NCBI GenBank assembly: GCA_963281155.1 | Contig: CAUJLY010000005.1 | Coordinates: forward strand, 1,736,001-1,800,000 | Length of the DNA stretch: 64,000 nucleotides | Source of the DNA: Rhabditophanes sp. KR3021 | Lineage: Eukaryota > Nematoda > Chromadorea > Rhabditida > Alloionematidae | Direction of reading: 5' to 3' | Shown: positions 40,508 through 51,810 of the stretch, piece by piece | Numbering within the stretch: position 1 is the stretch's first letter | Layout: every line of letters begins with the position of its first letter | Made by a program: the position numbers and the translations under genes | The notes under the pieces: generated by a model | What the model was told of the DNA's origin: nothing | Seen by the model: the letters and a program-made list of their open reading frames with translations, nothing else | Databases searched by the model: none

Positions 40508-41078
40508 TACATGAATGTTAATTCGTAGGGAGAGAAAGAATTAACTTAATTGATAAACACAAAAGGGTAATATCAATATTTTATTGTAAAAATGGAAAGA
40601 ACGGGTGCTCACTACAATGCAAAAAGGTAAAGTGTTAAGATAATTATGTTAAAAGAGCTGGATGCAAATCTCTTGCAAGGATACTTGGAAGGAACATTCT
40701 TTATTATCACATAAAGGTATACGAATTATACACACACAAATTTTATAGTTTCTAAAAAGTGCACATATTTCGCACTGTAGATTTGATTAAAAAATGTGCT
40801 GTTCGGGTACTACAAAATTAACTAACTAATATGATCTTGACGTGAATTTTGTTCACCAATTAACAAAGAAATTTGAATAGAAGTGATTGTATTATTTTAA
40901 TAACAAGTTTACCTAGACAATGTTTTTTGTTAATTTATTCATTTATTTACCAAAGGAGAAACTACAAATTTATATAAATAGTTTATTAGAGGAGAAATGT
41001 ACTTATGCTTAATATAATAACAATTGAATTGTAGTTAAATTTCACCATTGTAATGAAAATCACTAAAAATGGTTTCAT

Positions 41079-41239
41079 TTAGACTATTCTGAATTTGGCA
41101 TCTAAAAGAATTAATGAAGGGTCCCAAATGGCATCGCAATGTAACAAAGAGTTTTTCAGTTTACTAATATCAGAATGATATTTATTTTCATTTATGCACT
41201 TCGACAACACAAAATTATTCCAAATTATGTTCTTTACAG
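41079..41239 (-). pseudogene. Open exon-like fragment downstream of DGAT1, unknown family
   Basis: From an acceptor (cgttaacag) at 41240 the minus strand is open for about 53 codons (VKNIIWNNFVLSKCI, then LLHCDAIWDPSLILL) to a stop at 41079. It lies about 180 bp beyond the DGAT1 stop. It may belong with the fragment at 40185-40507 as remains of one gene; this is a guess from shared strand and similar style. Confidence 0.28.
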
Positions 41240-41419
41240 CTGTTAACGAAAGACTTTTACGGCAACAATAACCAAATCAAAACAATTTTACGACATTTAT
41301 TTTATTAAAAATTCATATAGACGGGGCAAATTAAATTATCCGAAAAGACAAATGCCCTTAATTTTCTTTTCTTATTATACTGTTCCCATTTAGTGTTTTC
41401 ATAATGAACTACCAAATAT

Positions 41420-44308
41420 TTACACTTGTGGCGGATTATTTAACATATACCAATCATGAACATAAATTAAAATACAGGCCGGTTGTCCAAAGGCAAGAGA
41501 AATCCACACAATAATATTACCCAGCCGACCTTTCTTTACATACCGGTCACAAATGTAGCTTAAAGGTAATTGTGCCATCATACCGAAAAATCCCCATAGT
41601 CTGAACATCTTTAATGGAATTGATACCAGATATTCATGGAATATGGCTGATATGAAGAAGACAGCGACAGAGGCGGCGAACTTGCTGTATCCTAAATCCA
41701 TCAGTGGAATAAAACAATGTCTAACAGCCCTGAAATTGTATTTAAAAGTCAGTTGGTCATGCCAATAATCATATACAAGCTGGGCTCCAGTCATTGCTCA
41801 TATTTAATTATGTTTTAAAAAAACGATTAGTAAAGCGTTTGTTTAACATTCAAATTAGCTTCATTTATAAGGATGCTTTATATCTTGATGACAATTTGAG
41901 AATGAAAAGACAATTGATGAATAGCGGAAGTCAAGAAAGGCCCAGCAAAATCAGCCATTTTGATGCAAGGGCTCCATTAGCAAGAAATGAAAAAATGAAA
42001 GGAGGTATCAATGCAGAAGTTAAGTTATCAACTATCAAACATTATAATCAAATTTGCAGTGGTAGAACCGATAAGTCAATCGTTTGAAAGAGTCTCTACA
42101 AGTGATCACACTGATTTGTCTATGAATAAGAAGTCAATGGAAGTGGATGAGACTGAAATGACATTTCCAATAGAGTACATGTTGGTAGTGGGAGGCATTA
42201 AAGGTGATTTAGAAGAAAATGCTGTTGAGATTAACAAAAGTTATGATGATGGTGATGCTATTACATATCACAAAAATTAAAGGATCTGGAGTCGGAATAA
42301 CTATTTACAATGATACATTCATTAAGGAAGCTAAAATATGTTCTCTTGCCGGTAGATTACTCGAAAAAACAAGTATATATCACACGGCGCTTGCAAGCAT
42401 TTTGGTTTAATTAAAAGGTGTTATGAGTTTGATTTAAATGCTTTACTCAACTGAACGTTTAGCCAGGATGTCGCTTATGCTATTGAGTATACACTGAACT
42501 ACTTCCTGTCATCTTTGTCAAATTGCTTCACCAACCATACTATGATATTTATTGTCCTCTTATATCCTGAGATTCTATGGAAATCCGGAATATGTGTATG
42601 AATATTTACTCAAGAATCATCTCGCCCATGTAATGAAGGCTATCCTAACTATGAATCCAAGATTGTAAAGAAAGCAAACTCAAATGGAATATCCTCTGAT
42701 AAATTTAAGAATGGAATCTTATGTGATGGAGTGTCTGTAAAAGTTAGATTTCTTGATCACATTTCAGTTGCCAAGCCTTCCATTATAAGATTGATGCCCT
42801 TAAATGACAAAGAAACCAGAATTATGGATATTTCAGACAACGAGAGACAACTTGTTGCTTTCTATCTGATTAATTGTCTTCAAATGAAGCTCTTGTATTT
42901 GAATATGCTACCACAATGGACCTTCAAAATGTGTTAACAAACATCGCTACGTCAAATCAATCTAATGATGTCATGTTTAAGAAACATCCTGAAACTGCCA
43001 GAAGAATCTCGGAAATTGCTCTCAAGAAAATACATGACCTAATTTGTTCAAGTCAATTACTTTATAATTTGTTCCATTTAATGATTAATTCAATAAATTT
43101 TTTCTTTTTTGACTTTTTTTAAACCTTACTAAAAAGAGAAAATTATTAATTAAAATAAAAGACGGAAACAGTACCCAGCGGTGAACTGGAATGTTCCATG
43201 ATCGCCAAAAGAAACCGATTGATTCAGCATTCCAGAAGTCTCTCTAAGTAAACAATAATAATTAGCACAATACATTTTAATTTCTTACGTAAAATTCGCG
43301 ATCAGCAAACCGAATTAGTTCAGCAATCAAATTCAAAAGGGAATGGAAGATTGTGTAGAACATTAACAGCCATAGCAATAAATTTGGGATAGCAAGTTTC
43401 ATGATTCTTTCTGTCATCCCAGCTAGATTCATTTGAGAGAAGGGAACGACCCCGTTTTTTACCAAAGGAACTATCCATTGTTGACAGAGAGCTACATACA
43501 AAATTGGTAGAAAGATGAATTCAATTAGTCTTCTGGTAAGGAAAGACTTTCTGCGTCCAGGGGTTCTTGGAAAATTGAGTTCATAGCATAAAGTTGGAGC
43601 AACCATAAAGTAATACATATCCCTAAGAGTCAAATTTTGCGGGTACGTAACTTTGATAGCACCCAAACTAGTAAACGAATCAATCGAATCACTTGACAAT
43701 TTGCGCCCATTAGTAGCAAGGCCATTTCTACACCAATAATTCGTCTGAACGTACGACCATAATTTTAAAAACTGCACCACAATCACCAATAAAGCATTAC
43801 ATGAAAACAGAGGATTAGAATCCAATATCTTCGCAATTATCCAAGCAGGCAAAGTAATATGAATACACAAGATTGTCCCGTAAGTAACAAAAGCTACTCT
43901 ATTTCCTATATAATTGGCTGCAATCAACTTTTCTATACCTAGTACTAGCAAAATTGATACATTTGAAAGCAGGATAATCAAAACATTAAACCATGAGTTG
44001 AAATCAGATAACAATACTTTGATCCAATCTAGTGGTGTAACTAGAATTCCATATTTCATCAAGTTTTCCAAGGCTACGCGTCCATTTGAAACAACCAGTA
44101 GCAATATAATTAAATTTAAAAAGCCCTTGTAATTGGTCCATCCTGAGCTCGAACTAAACAAAGAATCTTGCCCTACATGGATCGGTTTGTCATGCCGCGA
44201 AGGATCCAATTTATTTGTGTATGGACTAACTTTACCTGCACCTTTCTTAACGCCGTTCAATTCAGATATCTTTCGCCTAAGCCGAAGGTCTGACGCTTCA
44301 GCCACCAT
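41420..44308 (-). CDS. DGAT1-like MBOAT acyltransferase, possibly disrupted
   Basis: Exons 44308-43289, 43243-43175 and 41729-41420. Signatures of DGAT1: [15 protein letters not shown], the FYxDWWN-type motif split over an intron (EFY|RDFWNAE), WNIPVHRW and the catalytic region FHEYLVSIP with the active-site His. The enzyme makes triacylglycerol from diacylglycerol and acyl-CoA in the ER membrane. The ATG at 44308 is preferred over upstream non-ATG codons; a ctttttag acceptor lies just before it, perhaps for a UTR intron or trans-splicing. The junction 43175/41729 is odd: TGG ends a codon but the next exon starts with one extra G before GCTGTTAGACAT, which would give an immediate stop. An upstream in-frame acceptor (gcccag at about 41784) would instead insert about 17 residues. 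Element D fills this intron. Confidence 0.82.
41730..43129 (+). mobile_element. Element D: decayed GIY-YIG-type ORFs antisense in DGAT1 intron 2
   Basis: Plus-strand coding exon 1 at 41902-42018 ([14 protein letters not shown]...INAE), an internal intron 42019-42059 (GTTAAG...TTTGCAG), then exon 2 with SMEVDETEM and [13 protein letters not shown] frameshift at about 42278 leads to [13 protein letters not shown]. After damaged sequence, 42640-43065 encodes [48 protein letters not shown]. The last part matches the C-terminal half of ANKLE1/LEM-3-type GIY-YIG domains (K..RI.DI, EA...E, LTN). Modules and order match elements C and E. In host sense it starts GTAAGG, overlapping the AG of a complete 46-bp intron (43174-43129). 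Confidence 0.65.
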
Positions 44309-44784
44309 ACTAGTATCTAAAAAGATGTAATTGATTAGCACAACTAAATAAAATGATAAATTAACTAAAATAATAACTTCGTCAAATAACTAAACAACAA
44401 CATAACCATACAACTTTATCTATAATGGTAAAAAAGAATATATATTTCCACGTACATACATAAACGAATTAAGGGTGCCTTTAAATATAATAATATAATA
44501 TAACAAGAGAAGTAAGTATGTTTGTAAAGCTACACAATTTTGACACTCTACTCAATACATACGAGAAACATCATAAAGATGATTTAGTTGCAGGGTTGTT
44601 GATTTTCTTTCATTAGTAAATTAATCGTAGTCTAGTTGACACCAAAATACAAAGTACTCGTTGATTCGGTGTCTTTTAGGTTTTATTGGTTAATTGATTT
44701 GGGCTGATGATTTTAATAATACAAACATATATTATAAACTTTATTAGGTAACAACCAAACACGTACTTTTAAATACAAATTAAA
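44309..44784. other. Intergenic gap between DGAT1 start and ALG5 stop
   Basis: AT-rich, with no ORF of note. It should hold the DGAT1 promoter and 5' UTR and, on the left-reading strand, the ALG5 3' UTR lies beyond it. Nothing else is seen. Confidence 0.5.
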
Positions 44785-45825
44785 TTAAGCTTTAGTCCAT
44801 GATTTTGTCAAGTAATGGAACCAGATTAATAAAATGTCCCGGCCCATTTGGAGCCAACTCCAGACTGGGACTATTTTTGATCCGTCTATTTCTTTCCATT
44901 GGACAGCAACCTCGGAAATAGGGTAATGTAATTGCTCAGCTAAATAAAGTAACTCGACATCAAATGCCCATCTTTCAATATGCATGAGAGGAAATAATTT
45001 GGCGACGGCTGAGCGAGACAACAATTTAAATCCACATTGGGTGTCTTGAATTGTTTTTACAGTTAAAGCCCAAACTAACAAATGGAATGCTTTCATCAAG
45101 AAAGTACGGAAAGGACTTCGTTCAGCGACAGCGACAGCTTCTAAATGTGCTCTTGAACCAACGACTAAGCCAGGAAAAGTAAAGTCAACGTCATCTTTCA
45201 TATCTTGCCCACACATTTCCTTAAATTTTCTTTCTAATTTGTCGAAATCCTTGAAAGTCGTCGCACCATCAGCGTCAGCAAATAAGATTAATTTCCCTCT
45301 TGATCTTAAAACGCCATCTCTAATAGCACCTCCTTTTCCCTTATTTGAAGCTAATTTGAGGACTGATACATTTGCATCTGAATAAGTCAAAGCGATTTCA
45401 GAAGTTTTGTCTCTACTCCCATCATCAACTACAATTATTTCATAGGTAAATTGTTTTTCTTTTGAGGCACGTTCACTTAGGTATTCCGTACATTCATTTA
45501 GCATAAGACTGATTCGGTCCTAAAAGGAATACGTTTAGATTAGTTGAACTTTCATAATTACCTCTTCATTCATAGCCGGAACAACAACAGTCAGGTACAC
45601 TTCTGGTTCAGTGAAGAGTCTCGAGGCCTTAGCGTCGGTGGTAAGTAAATTTTTAAATGGTTTCTCTGTTTTATATCCATTTAAAACCTCCACAAAATTC
45701 TCCTTAGTTCTGTTTGGATATCTCGTAACCAAGGAAAGCACAAATATAGCTCCAAATCCAATTAAAGGAGTTCCAATTAAAATAACCAAAAAGATCCCAA
45801 CAGCAGATATAACAATACTATCCAT
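44785..45825 (-). CDS. ALG5: Dolichyl-phosphate beta-glucosyltransferase
   Basis: Exons 45825-45562 and 45519-44785, phase 0, 332 residues. An N-terminal membrane anchor (IVISAVGIFLVILIG) is followed by a GT2-type glycosyltransferase domain: VYLTVVVPAMNEE at its start, IIVVDDGSRDKT, NKGKGGAIRDG, the metal-binding FADADGAT (DxD), and DTQCGFKLL with ERWAFDVELL. These are the family motifs of ALG5, which makes Dol-P-Glc on the cytosolic ER face for N-glycan precursor assembly. The ATG at 45825 is preferred over an upstream TTG. The gene is divergent from the ARMT1 gene with only 146 bp between start codons. Confidence 0.93.
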
Positions 45826-45971
45826 TTTGTTTATATGACAAAGTAAGAACACCAACAAATAGCTACGTATCAATGTCGGTTGGATCTTATTGGAATAAAG
45901 TTTATTTGACAATTAAGTCAAAAAGTCTATTGTCCTTATATTAAGTTTACTCTAAAATAAGATAATTTATT
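45826..45971. promoter_or_regulatory. Short shared (bidirectional) promoter of ALG5 and ARMT1
   Basis: Only 146 bp separate the ATGs of the divergent ALG5 and ARMT1 genes, so both promoters and both 5' UTRs must lie within or overlap this interval. No specific element is recognised. Confidence 0.5.
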
Positions 45972-48900
45972 ATGGTAGCTGAATCTATTACATCTCAAGT
46001 TCCAGGAACTTTTGCTTATAATACTGTTAAGGATAGATGGCCAAAGATATTAACTAAAATTATTGATCAACTACATAGAAGGTATGCTGAAGTAAAGTCT
46101 TTATTAGGACAAGATGGCGCGGATGAGCTGACCACCGTTTTGAATAATATTGCTGAGATGAAATATCGGATGGTCACCAATAAAGAATTAATAAAATTCG
46201 ACGAATCATCCCCAAATGCAACTTATTGGAATGATAAAATCGAGAAGCTTGAAAAATCAAAACAAAATTTTTGGTTTGAAGGAGAATGGTTATTTATCGA
46301 ATGCTATATGTACCGAAGACTGCATGAATTCCTTTCAAAAACAAAGCATATCAAGGACATCGATATGTTTATGTTTGAAAAGGACGAGGCTCTAGGTGCT
46401 GCTATTCCCTGCATGGAAAAAATCGCTAGCAATCTCGATCAATATAATCAACGAGAAATGTTGTTGATCAGCTTATGGGCTAATAAATATGATTTGTCGT
46501 TGTCTGGTGGGGATGCTACTCTCGCTAGTACGTATTTTTTGGATCATTTAAAGGAATGGGATGGGAATGTGTTGTGTGATGACTCAAGGAAGTTGTTTTA
46601 TTATTATTCGGAGGCAATGCCAATGAGAAGAATTGATATAGTGGCTGATAATGGTGGATTAGAATTTTTTGCGGATTTATGTTTGGCTGTCAAGTTTTTA
46701 AAGCATAATACTGCCCAAAGTGTTAAGTTTCATCTCAAGCCTTATCCTTGGTTTGTTTCTGACATTACTGTTAGAGATGCCTTTAGTATGATCAATTTCC
46801 TGAATACTAATTCATCGAGGTGTTTGAAAGAATTAGGATTAGTTGTTGAACAATTGATCAAAGAGGATAAGCTGTCCTTCTGTGACCATGAGTTCTGGAA
46901 TCTAGGAGCTCCTTATAACGAGATGAAGGAAATCGCTACTGATCTGTATGAAGACCTAAAGAACAACTCCAACCTAGTCATTTTCAAGGGAGATCTTAAT
47001 TACAGGAAGTTAGTAGGAGGTTGTTGTTTCTTAATTGACTTTATCTAATTATATTTTCATTTTAGGTAATTTAAGAAACAATCAAAATTAATATCAGAGG
47101 GTTTATTTAAAAGGAGGCAAAAATAGTACAAGTAGAGAAGATATTATTGAGTCATGTGCTTTGAAGATTGATGTATCCTCTTAAGAGTAATCTCTGAGAT
47201 GCGAGTACAATATCGGGATGTTTTTTCCACATCGCTTCTTTAGATCAACCTGACTCCAGCGATGTTTGTAAGGACATCTTGTAGGTCTAACATAACTGAA
47301 TACTCAAAAGCAAGAGCTTCACTAGTAGTCAATCCATCGAGATAAAAAAGTAGAAACTCGTCTCTTATTTTTCAAGATGTCATTATACGTGTCTCTTTGT
47401 CATTCAAAGGGATGAATATTAAAGCTTGGCATATGATCATGTTCGTCAAATCTCCTTTCCACATCATTGGAAACTCTGCAATAAAAAATAGAGTTTTTGA
47501 ATTCTTGAAGAGATAAGGCCTTAACATCCACTCCAGCAGGCAAATCGCGCAACACATAGGTAGATTGTTGTCCCTTGGCTGTGTTTCGAGATTCAGCCTT
47601 TTCCAAATCATTAATTAGATTCTCCCACAACCTAATATCTGTCCAATTCTCTTCTTTTTTAAAAGTGTCACTAACTTCTTTTCTCAGCTTGGCACATACC
47701 CTCTTCTTCATATGGAATGAATTAACCGCAATAGTGACAGAAAGCTGAGGTGTAGATATATCATTAGTCTTTCATCATCCACTTGCTCAAAAATATCGAC
47801 AACAAATTCTCCAATATCTTGGTTTTGCCCATCTCAGCTATTAACTTTAATCTAAGTCTGCTGTCGTATTCTGATTTTCCATAAGAAACATGCCTAGTTC
47901 TTCCCCTTTGCTGCGATACAAAATCAGACAAAGCTTTATTGTTTTCAAATAGTAAATCTGACAAGACACCAGTACAGACTAATTTTTTGACTTTTTGCCA
48001 ATCATTCTCAAAGTTCGTTTTAATAGGCATTCTTGGACTGCGTTCTACATCTACTAAAATATTATACTTTGCCTTATTTTTCTTGTAGTTCACATCAACT
48101 ACAACCGGTTTGACAAGGTTTTTAATTAATAAAGGATTATACTACTCTTTCATCGATCTTGATCCTGAATACTTGCGTAATCCCTTAGATTCGAATATGG
48201 TACTCTGACCATAATCTTTCTGACAGCATGGTCGAGGAGATTATATCGAAGGGAAAGAGTGTTTTTATAGAACGTTATAACAGCGCCATTTTCTTCAACT
48301 TTTTCAAAGAAGTTATCACGATACTTAATTGAATCCTTATTGTCGTGACTATCTGGAATAGAAACTTCCATCGTATCTAACTTCTCTTTAAAATTCTCAA
48401 TTGCAAACAGATACTCTTTTTCGAGAGTTAATTGAGGTGGTTCCAATGTAGTTATTCTTGATACACTTTGACTCAACCTTTCCACTCCTGCAACATTTAT
48501 CATTATGTTTGATAGTTGTCAACTTACCTTCTGCATTGCCTTCTTGTTTCACTTATTCTTAACGAGACGCTTCCAATAGAATTGCTTATCTTTTTGAGAC
48601 TCCATCGCCGTTGGGATCCTAATTAGACGTTTCGTTTTTCAATTATCAAAACAAAGAGAGTGTGAATATGTATTTATAAATGACTAAGCTTATTTAAATA
48701 TGAAGGAATAATGTCTTTTTGAAACAACATTTATTCAAATTTATTTTATAATATCACTAAACAATTATTACTTTAAACTAACGATTTTTGCCAGATAAAA
48801 CGTGGGAGCCCACAACACCTTTCAAAGAAAGTTTATCCGGCTTCGACGTCTCTCCTTTGCTTGCTTTAAGAACCCTAAAAGCGGAAACAGTCGCTGGTTT

Positions 48901-48991
48901 AGACGAATCAACGTACACAAAAATGCAATCAGAATCAGATTGGATGATCAACGGAAATTTCGGTTTGATCCAATTCATACCTCCCCAATAA
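45972..48991 (+). CDS. ARMT1/DUF89 damage-control phosphatase family protein
   Basis: Exons 45972-47019 and 48795-48991 in phase 1 encode 414 residues. Family features: TFAYNTVKDRWP near the N terminus, NFWFEGEWLFIECYMYRRL, the metal-binding core DNGGLEFFADL, IFKGDLNYRKL, and WEPTTPFKESL at the end of the active site, followed by LLALRTLKAETVAGL. ARMT1-type DUF89 proteins are metal-dependent phosphatases acting on phosphometabolites; a carboxyl methyltransferase activity has also been reported. The codon GAT that links YRKLVG to KTW is completed across the intron. That intron is composite: a full 46-bp intron (47020-47065) abuts a second GT (47066) that starts element E. Confidence 0.92.
47066..48794 (-). 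mobile_element. Element E: most complete GIY-YIG-type element, antisense in ARMT1 intron
   Basis: In host sense it starts GTAATTTAAGAAACAATC and ends TTTTTGCCAG. On the minus strand: a first exon near 48630-48530 homologous to the KRQL exon of C and D; an internal intron GTAAGT...TTGCAG at about 48527-48486; then 48503-48150 (ERLSQSVSR, DNFFEKVEENGAVITFY). Next come 48093-47764 (YNILVDVERSPRMPIK, WQKVKKLVCTG) and 47711-47400 with STYVLRDLP and EFKNSIFYCRVSNDVERRF, an ANKLE1/LEM-3-like GIY-YIG core in which the YIG Gly is not conserved. Last, about 47400-47170 reads EALAFEYSVMLDLQDVLTN. Stops and frameshifts lie between blocks, so it is a pseudogene copy. The domain call is from motif memory. 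Confidence 0.68.
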
Positions 48992-49340
48992 CAAATAAAA
49001 AAGGAGAAACTATTGCGCCATTGCTAATTTATCATTCCTGACATCTTTCTTGGCATCTCCCATTTCCCCAATAAAATTTCTCCTTTCACATTTCATTTCT
49101 TTTTTCCAATAACCAACAGACAACAAAAGAATTTCAAAATAATAATAACCTACTTATGCTCCTTTGTAAAAAACCATCCTTTTTTGCATCTTGTTTTGAT
49201 TAGGAATTAAGTAGACGACGGACAGCCGGTTATGCCATCTGACATCCCTTTTCAGGAAAAAGTGATGCAGTGCTTTTTGGGAGATGTATATAAGGATAGT
49301 TTTTTAGTGGATTTTATTAATTATTTTGTTTGTGAATAAG
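48992..49340. other. Intergenic gap, ARMT1 3' side and grl promoter
   Basis: Unremarkable AT-rich stretch. A tatataagg TATA-like box near 49290 lies about 50 bp upstream of the grl gene ATG. Confidence 0.4.
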
Positions 49341-50637
49341 ATGATTAGAAGGGTTTATTTGATTATTGTTGGAGCTATTTGTTTTTTGGATGTTGGGAAT
49401 AGTTTCTTTTTGCCGATGGGAGGTGGAGGTGGTGGGTGTTGTCAGTCTGCATGTGGTGGAGGTAGTTCGTGTGGTGGTGGGTGCGGAGGAATGGGAATGA
49501 TGTCGTCTGGAGGTTGTGGTGGAGGATGTGGTTCTGGAGGAGGTGGATGCGGTGGTGGAGGATGTGGAGGTTGTGGTGGAGGATGTGGTGGCGGATGCGG
49601 TGGCGGTGGATTTAGTTCTGGTGGATGTGGTTCTGGAGGTGGTTGCGGCGGCGGCAGTGGAGGAGGATGTGGCTCATCGGGAGGAGGTTGTGGTGGTGGA
49701 TTTAGTTCTGGTGGATGTGGTTCCTCTGGAGGTGGTGGCGCAGGGTCTGGATGTGGCGGCTCGTCATATAGTAGCGGGCCATCATATACTTCTTCTGGGT
49801 GCGGGTCGTCAAGTGGATCATCAAGTTCTGGTTGTGGAGGAGGCAATTCTGGTTGTGGAAGTGGTTCTACTAGTTACTCATCCAGTTCTAGCGGTTGCGG
49901 CGGGGGAAGTTCTCCAAATATCGTTCCATTTGCTACCCCAAACACCAATTTCCAGCAGAGTCCAGCTTACCAGCAAGTTCAGCCTGCGCCTGTTCAACAA
50001 CAGCAATCTCAACCTCAAGAAGGTTACCATGAACAAGCTAGTCATTTTCAACCACAACAACCTGTCCAAGACTTCCATCCTCAACCCCAACAATCATCGT
50101 ACCAAGCTCCACAGCAAGTTCAACAACCTGCTCCTGAATTCCACGCACCTCAGCAACAACAATCTCAACAACCTGCTCCTGAGTTCCACGCACCTCAGCA
50201 GCAGCAAGCGCCACCACCATCTAATTCGTATGGTAATGGTGCAGCAGCCAGAGCTGACACTCATGTGGAAGTGAAAGAAGAAATCCTAGGCTCTACAATT
50301 TCCCCAGGCGAACTAACCGAAGCGGAAATTGCACCAATTCCAATTGAAGAAATTACACTAATAAATGACGAGGATTGCAATGTAGCAGAATTAAGGGAAA
50401 TTATGAAAAATGTAGGTACAAACTTTGAACGCATTTTATTAACATATTATTTTACAGAACATTTCAAATGATATCAATTTGTCGAAAAGAAATATCCAAG
50501 TAGCTGCAGAAAAGAAATTTGGAGGGAGGTTTGATGTTATCTGTGCTGCAAGCGACTTTTCATATCTCACAAACACGGAGATTTACTGCCAGCACAGTGT
50601 CGGGCCAACGAGTTGCTATAGTTACAGGCAGCTTTAG
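49341..50637 (+). CDS. Ground-like (grl) secreted protein with Gly/Cys-rich and Gln/Pro-rich regions
   Basis: Exons 49341-50411 and 50458-50637, 416 residues. The ATG at 49341 is chosen (upstream TTG rejected) because it starts a signal peptide (MIRRVYLIIVGAICFLDVGNS). Residues about 30-195 are almost only Gly, Cys and Ser in GGGCGGG-type repeats. A Gln/Pro-rich stretch follows with a duplicated PAPEFHAPQQQQ unit. The C terminus is a ground-like domain: CNVAELREIM, ISNDINLSKRNIQVAAEKKFG, FDVICAASDFSYL, and closing Cys residues in YCQHSVGPTSCYSY. Grl proteins are nematode-specific hedgehog-related secreted proteins linked to cuticle and apical matrix. The extreme Gly/Cys repeat suggests cross-linking in matrix. 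Confidence 0.9.
49471..49910 (+). repeat. Gly/Cys coding repeat (GGN-TGY rich)
   Basis: Degenerate tandem arrays of GGT/GGA/TGT-type codons inside the grl gene. Because of the codon composition other frames, including a Pro/His-rich one on the minus strand, are open by chance. Confidence 0.85.
50121..50210 (+). repeat. Two-copy 45-bp tandem repeat in grl
   Basis: Two adjacent 45-nt units start CAACAACCTGCTCCTGA and encode QQPAPEFHAPQQQQS-like units. They are nearly identical, suggesting a recent duplication. Confidence 0.85.
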
Positions 50638-51164
50638 TATCAGTAACTATTTTTAATTGTTTTATTATATTTTTGTATCTTCTTTCAAGCTATGTTTTTC
50701 CATGGCAATAATAAATAAAAGAATTATTAAAATAAGTAGTCTTTGGTATAGTCTTTTTATAATAAATTATAAAATTGTTCGCAGCAATGTTAGTTTTGAG
50801 TCCATTATTGCTCTCGAACAAAATTTCATACATTTCTGGTGGCAACGGAGGGTCATTTAGCACACTAATACTCATTCTTCATAATATAATTAATGTACTC
50901 ATCTTCGCTTCTCATTTCTCTTTAAATAAAGGAATGGCCAATGTACTGCATCCATTTTTGAAGAATACGTTACACAGACAAAAACCAATGTATCGCTTCT
51001 CTATACAAAATTGTTTTTAACTAATTTAAAACATTTCTCAAATTATTTGCTCCTCTCAAGGGAAATTAGATGGCATTTTGGATTTTGGCAGAGTATCATT
51101 TGCCAATTAAATGATATTAACCCCACGAAGTTCAAATTCAATTTCTATTCAAATATTTCGCAGA
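50638..51164. other. Intergenic gap between grl and Mpv17-like gene
   Basis: AT-rich with no coding signal; an AATAAA at about 50711 is a candidate poly(A) signal for grl. Confidence 0.4.
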
Positions 51165-51752
51165 ATGACTATTAAAGTAAGCTTTATACAATAATACCTA
51201 CTAATCATTTTTTAGAAAGCAATTGCCTTGCTTTATTCTAAGAAGTATATTTATGCAACTAATTCCTTGACGACGTCAACCTTTTTTGGGATAGGTGACT
51301 CACTTTCGCAATTTATTATTTGTGAAGACAAAGCCAATTTTAAATGGAATAAATGGAGAACGGTTAGACTATTTTTGGTTGGCGGATGTATAGGTATTAT
51401 GTCGACGAAGTGGTACAATTTGCTGGATAGCAATGTTAAATTCGATTGTAAAATGAAGGAAACATTTTCGAAGATTTGTTGCGATTTCTCCACTACCCCC
51501 TTCTTTTCATCTTTCGCAATTACAACAAACGGACTGCTGGAAGGAAAGAGCTTCAAAAAAAGCTTTACCGAGTATTCAAACCAGTGGAGTGACGTTCTGA
51601 AAGCTGATGCTAAGATTTGGCCGCCTGCCCAGATCATCAATTTCTTTTTACTCCCTCATAAGTTCAGAGTTTTGTATGTGGCTTTTGTGGATATTATTTA
51701 CAGTTGCGCTATTAGTTATTTTGCTCATATTAAAGCAATTCCAACAAGATGA
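51165..51752 (+). CDS. Mpv17/PMP22 (PXMP2) family membrane protein
   Basis: Exon 1 is only 12 nt (51165-51176, MTIK); exon 2 is 51216-51752; 182 residues, the family length. Four hydrophobic segments are expected. Signatures: GDSLSQFI near the N terminus and the C-terminal motif KIWPPAQIINFFLLPHKFR, followed by a final helix. Family members sit in the inner mitochondrial or peroxisomal membrane, and are linked to mtDNA maintenance or small-solute pores. Which organelle is meant cannot be read. The tiny first exon is supported by an in-frame join at GTAAGC and tttttttag; an alternative start inside exon 2 lacks an ATG near the N terminus. It converges tightly on the CLC gene (58 bp between stops). 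Confidence 0.88.
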
Positions 51753-51810
51753 GAATATTGAAGCATAAAGCAATTGCTATATAAAATGAAAATTTATTAA
51801 AAATAAATAA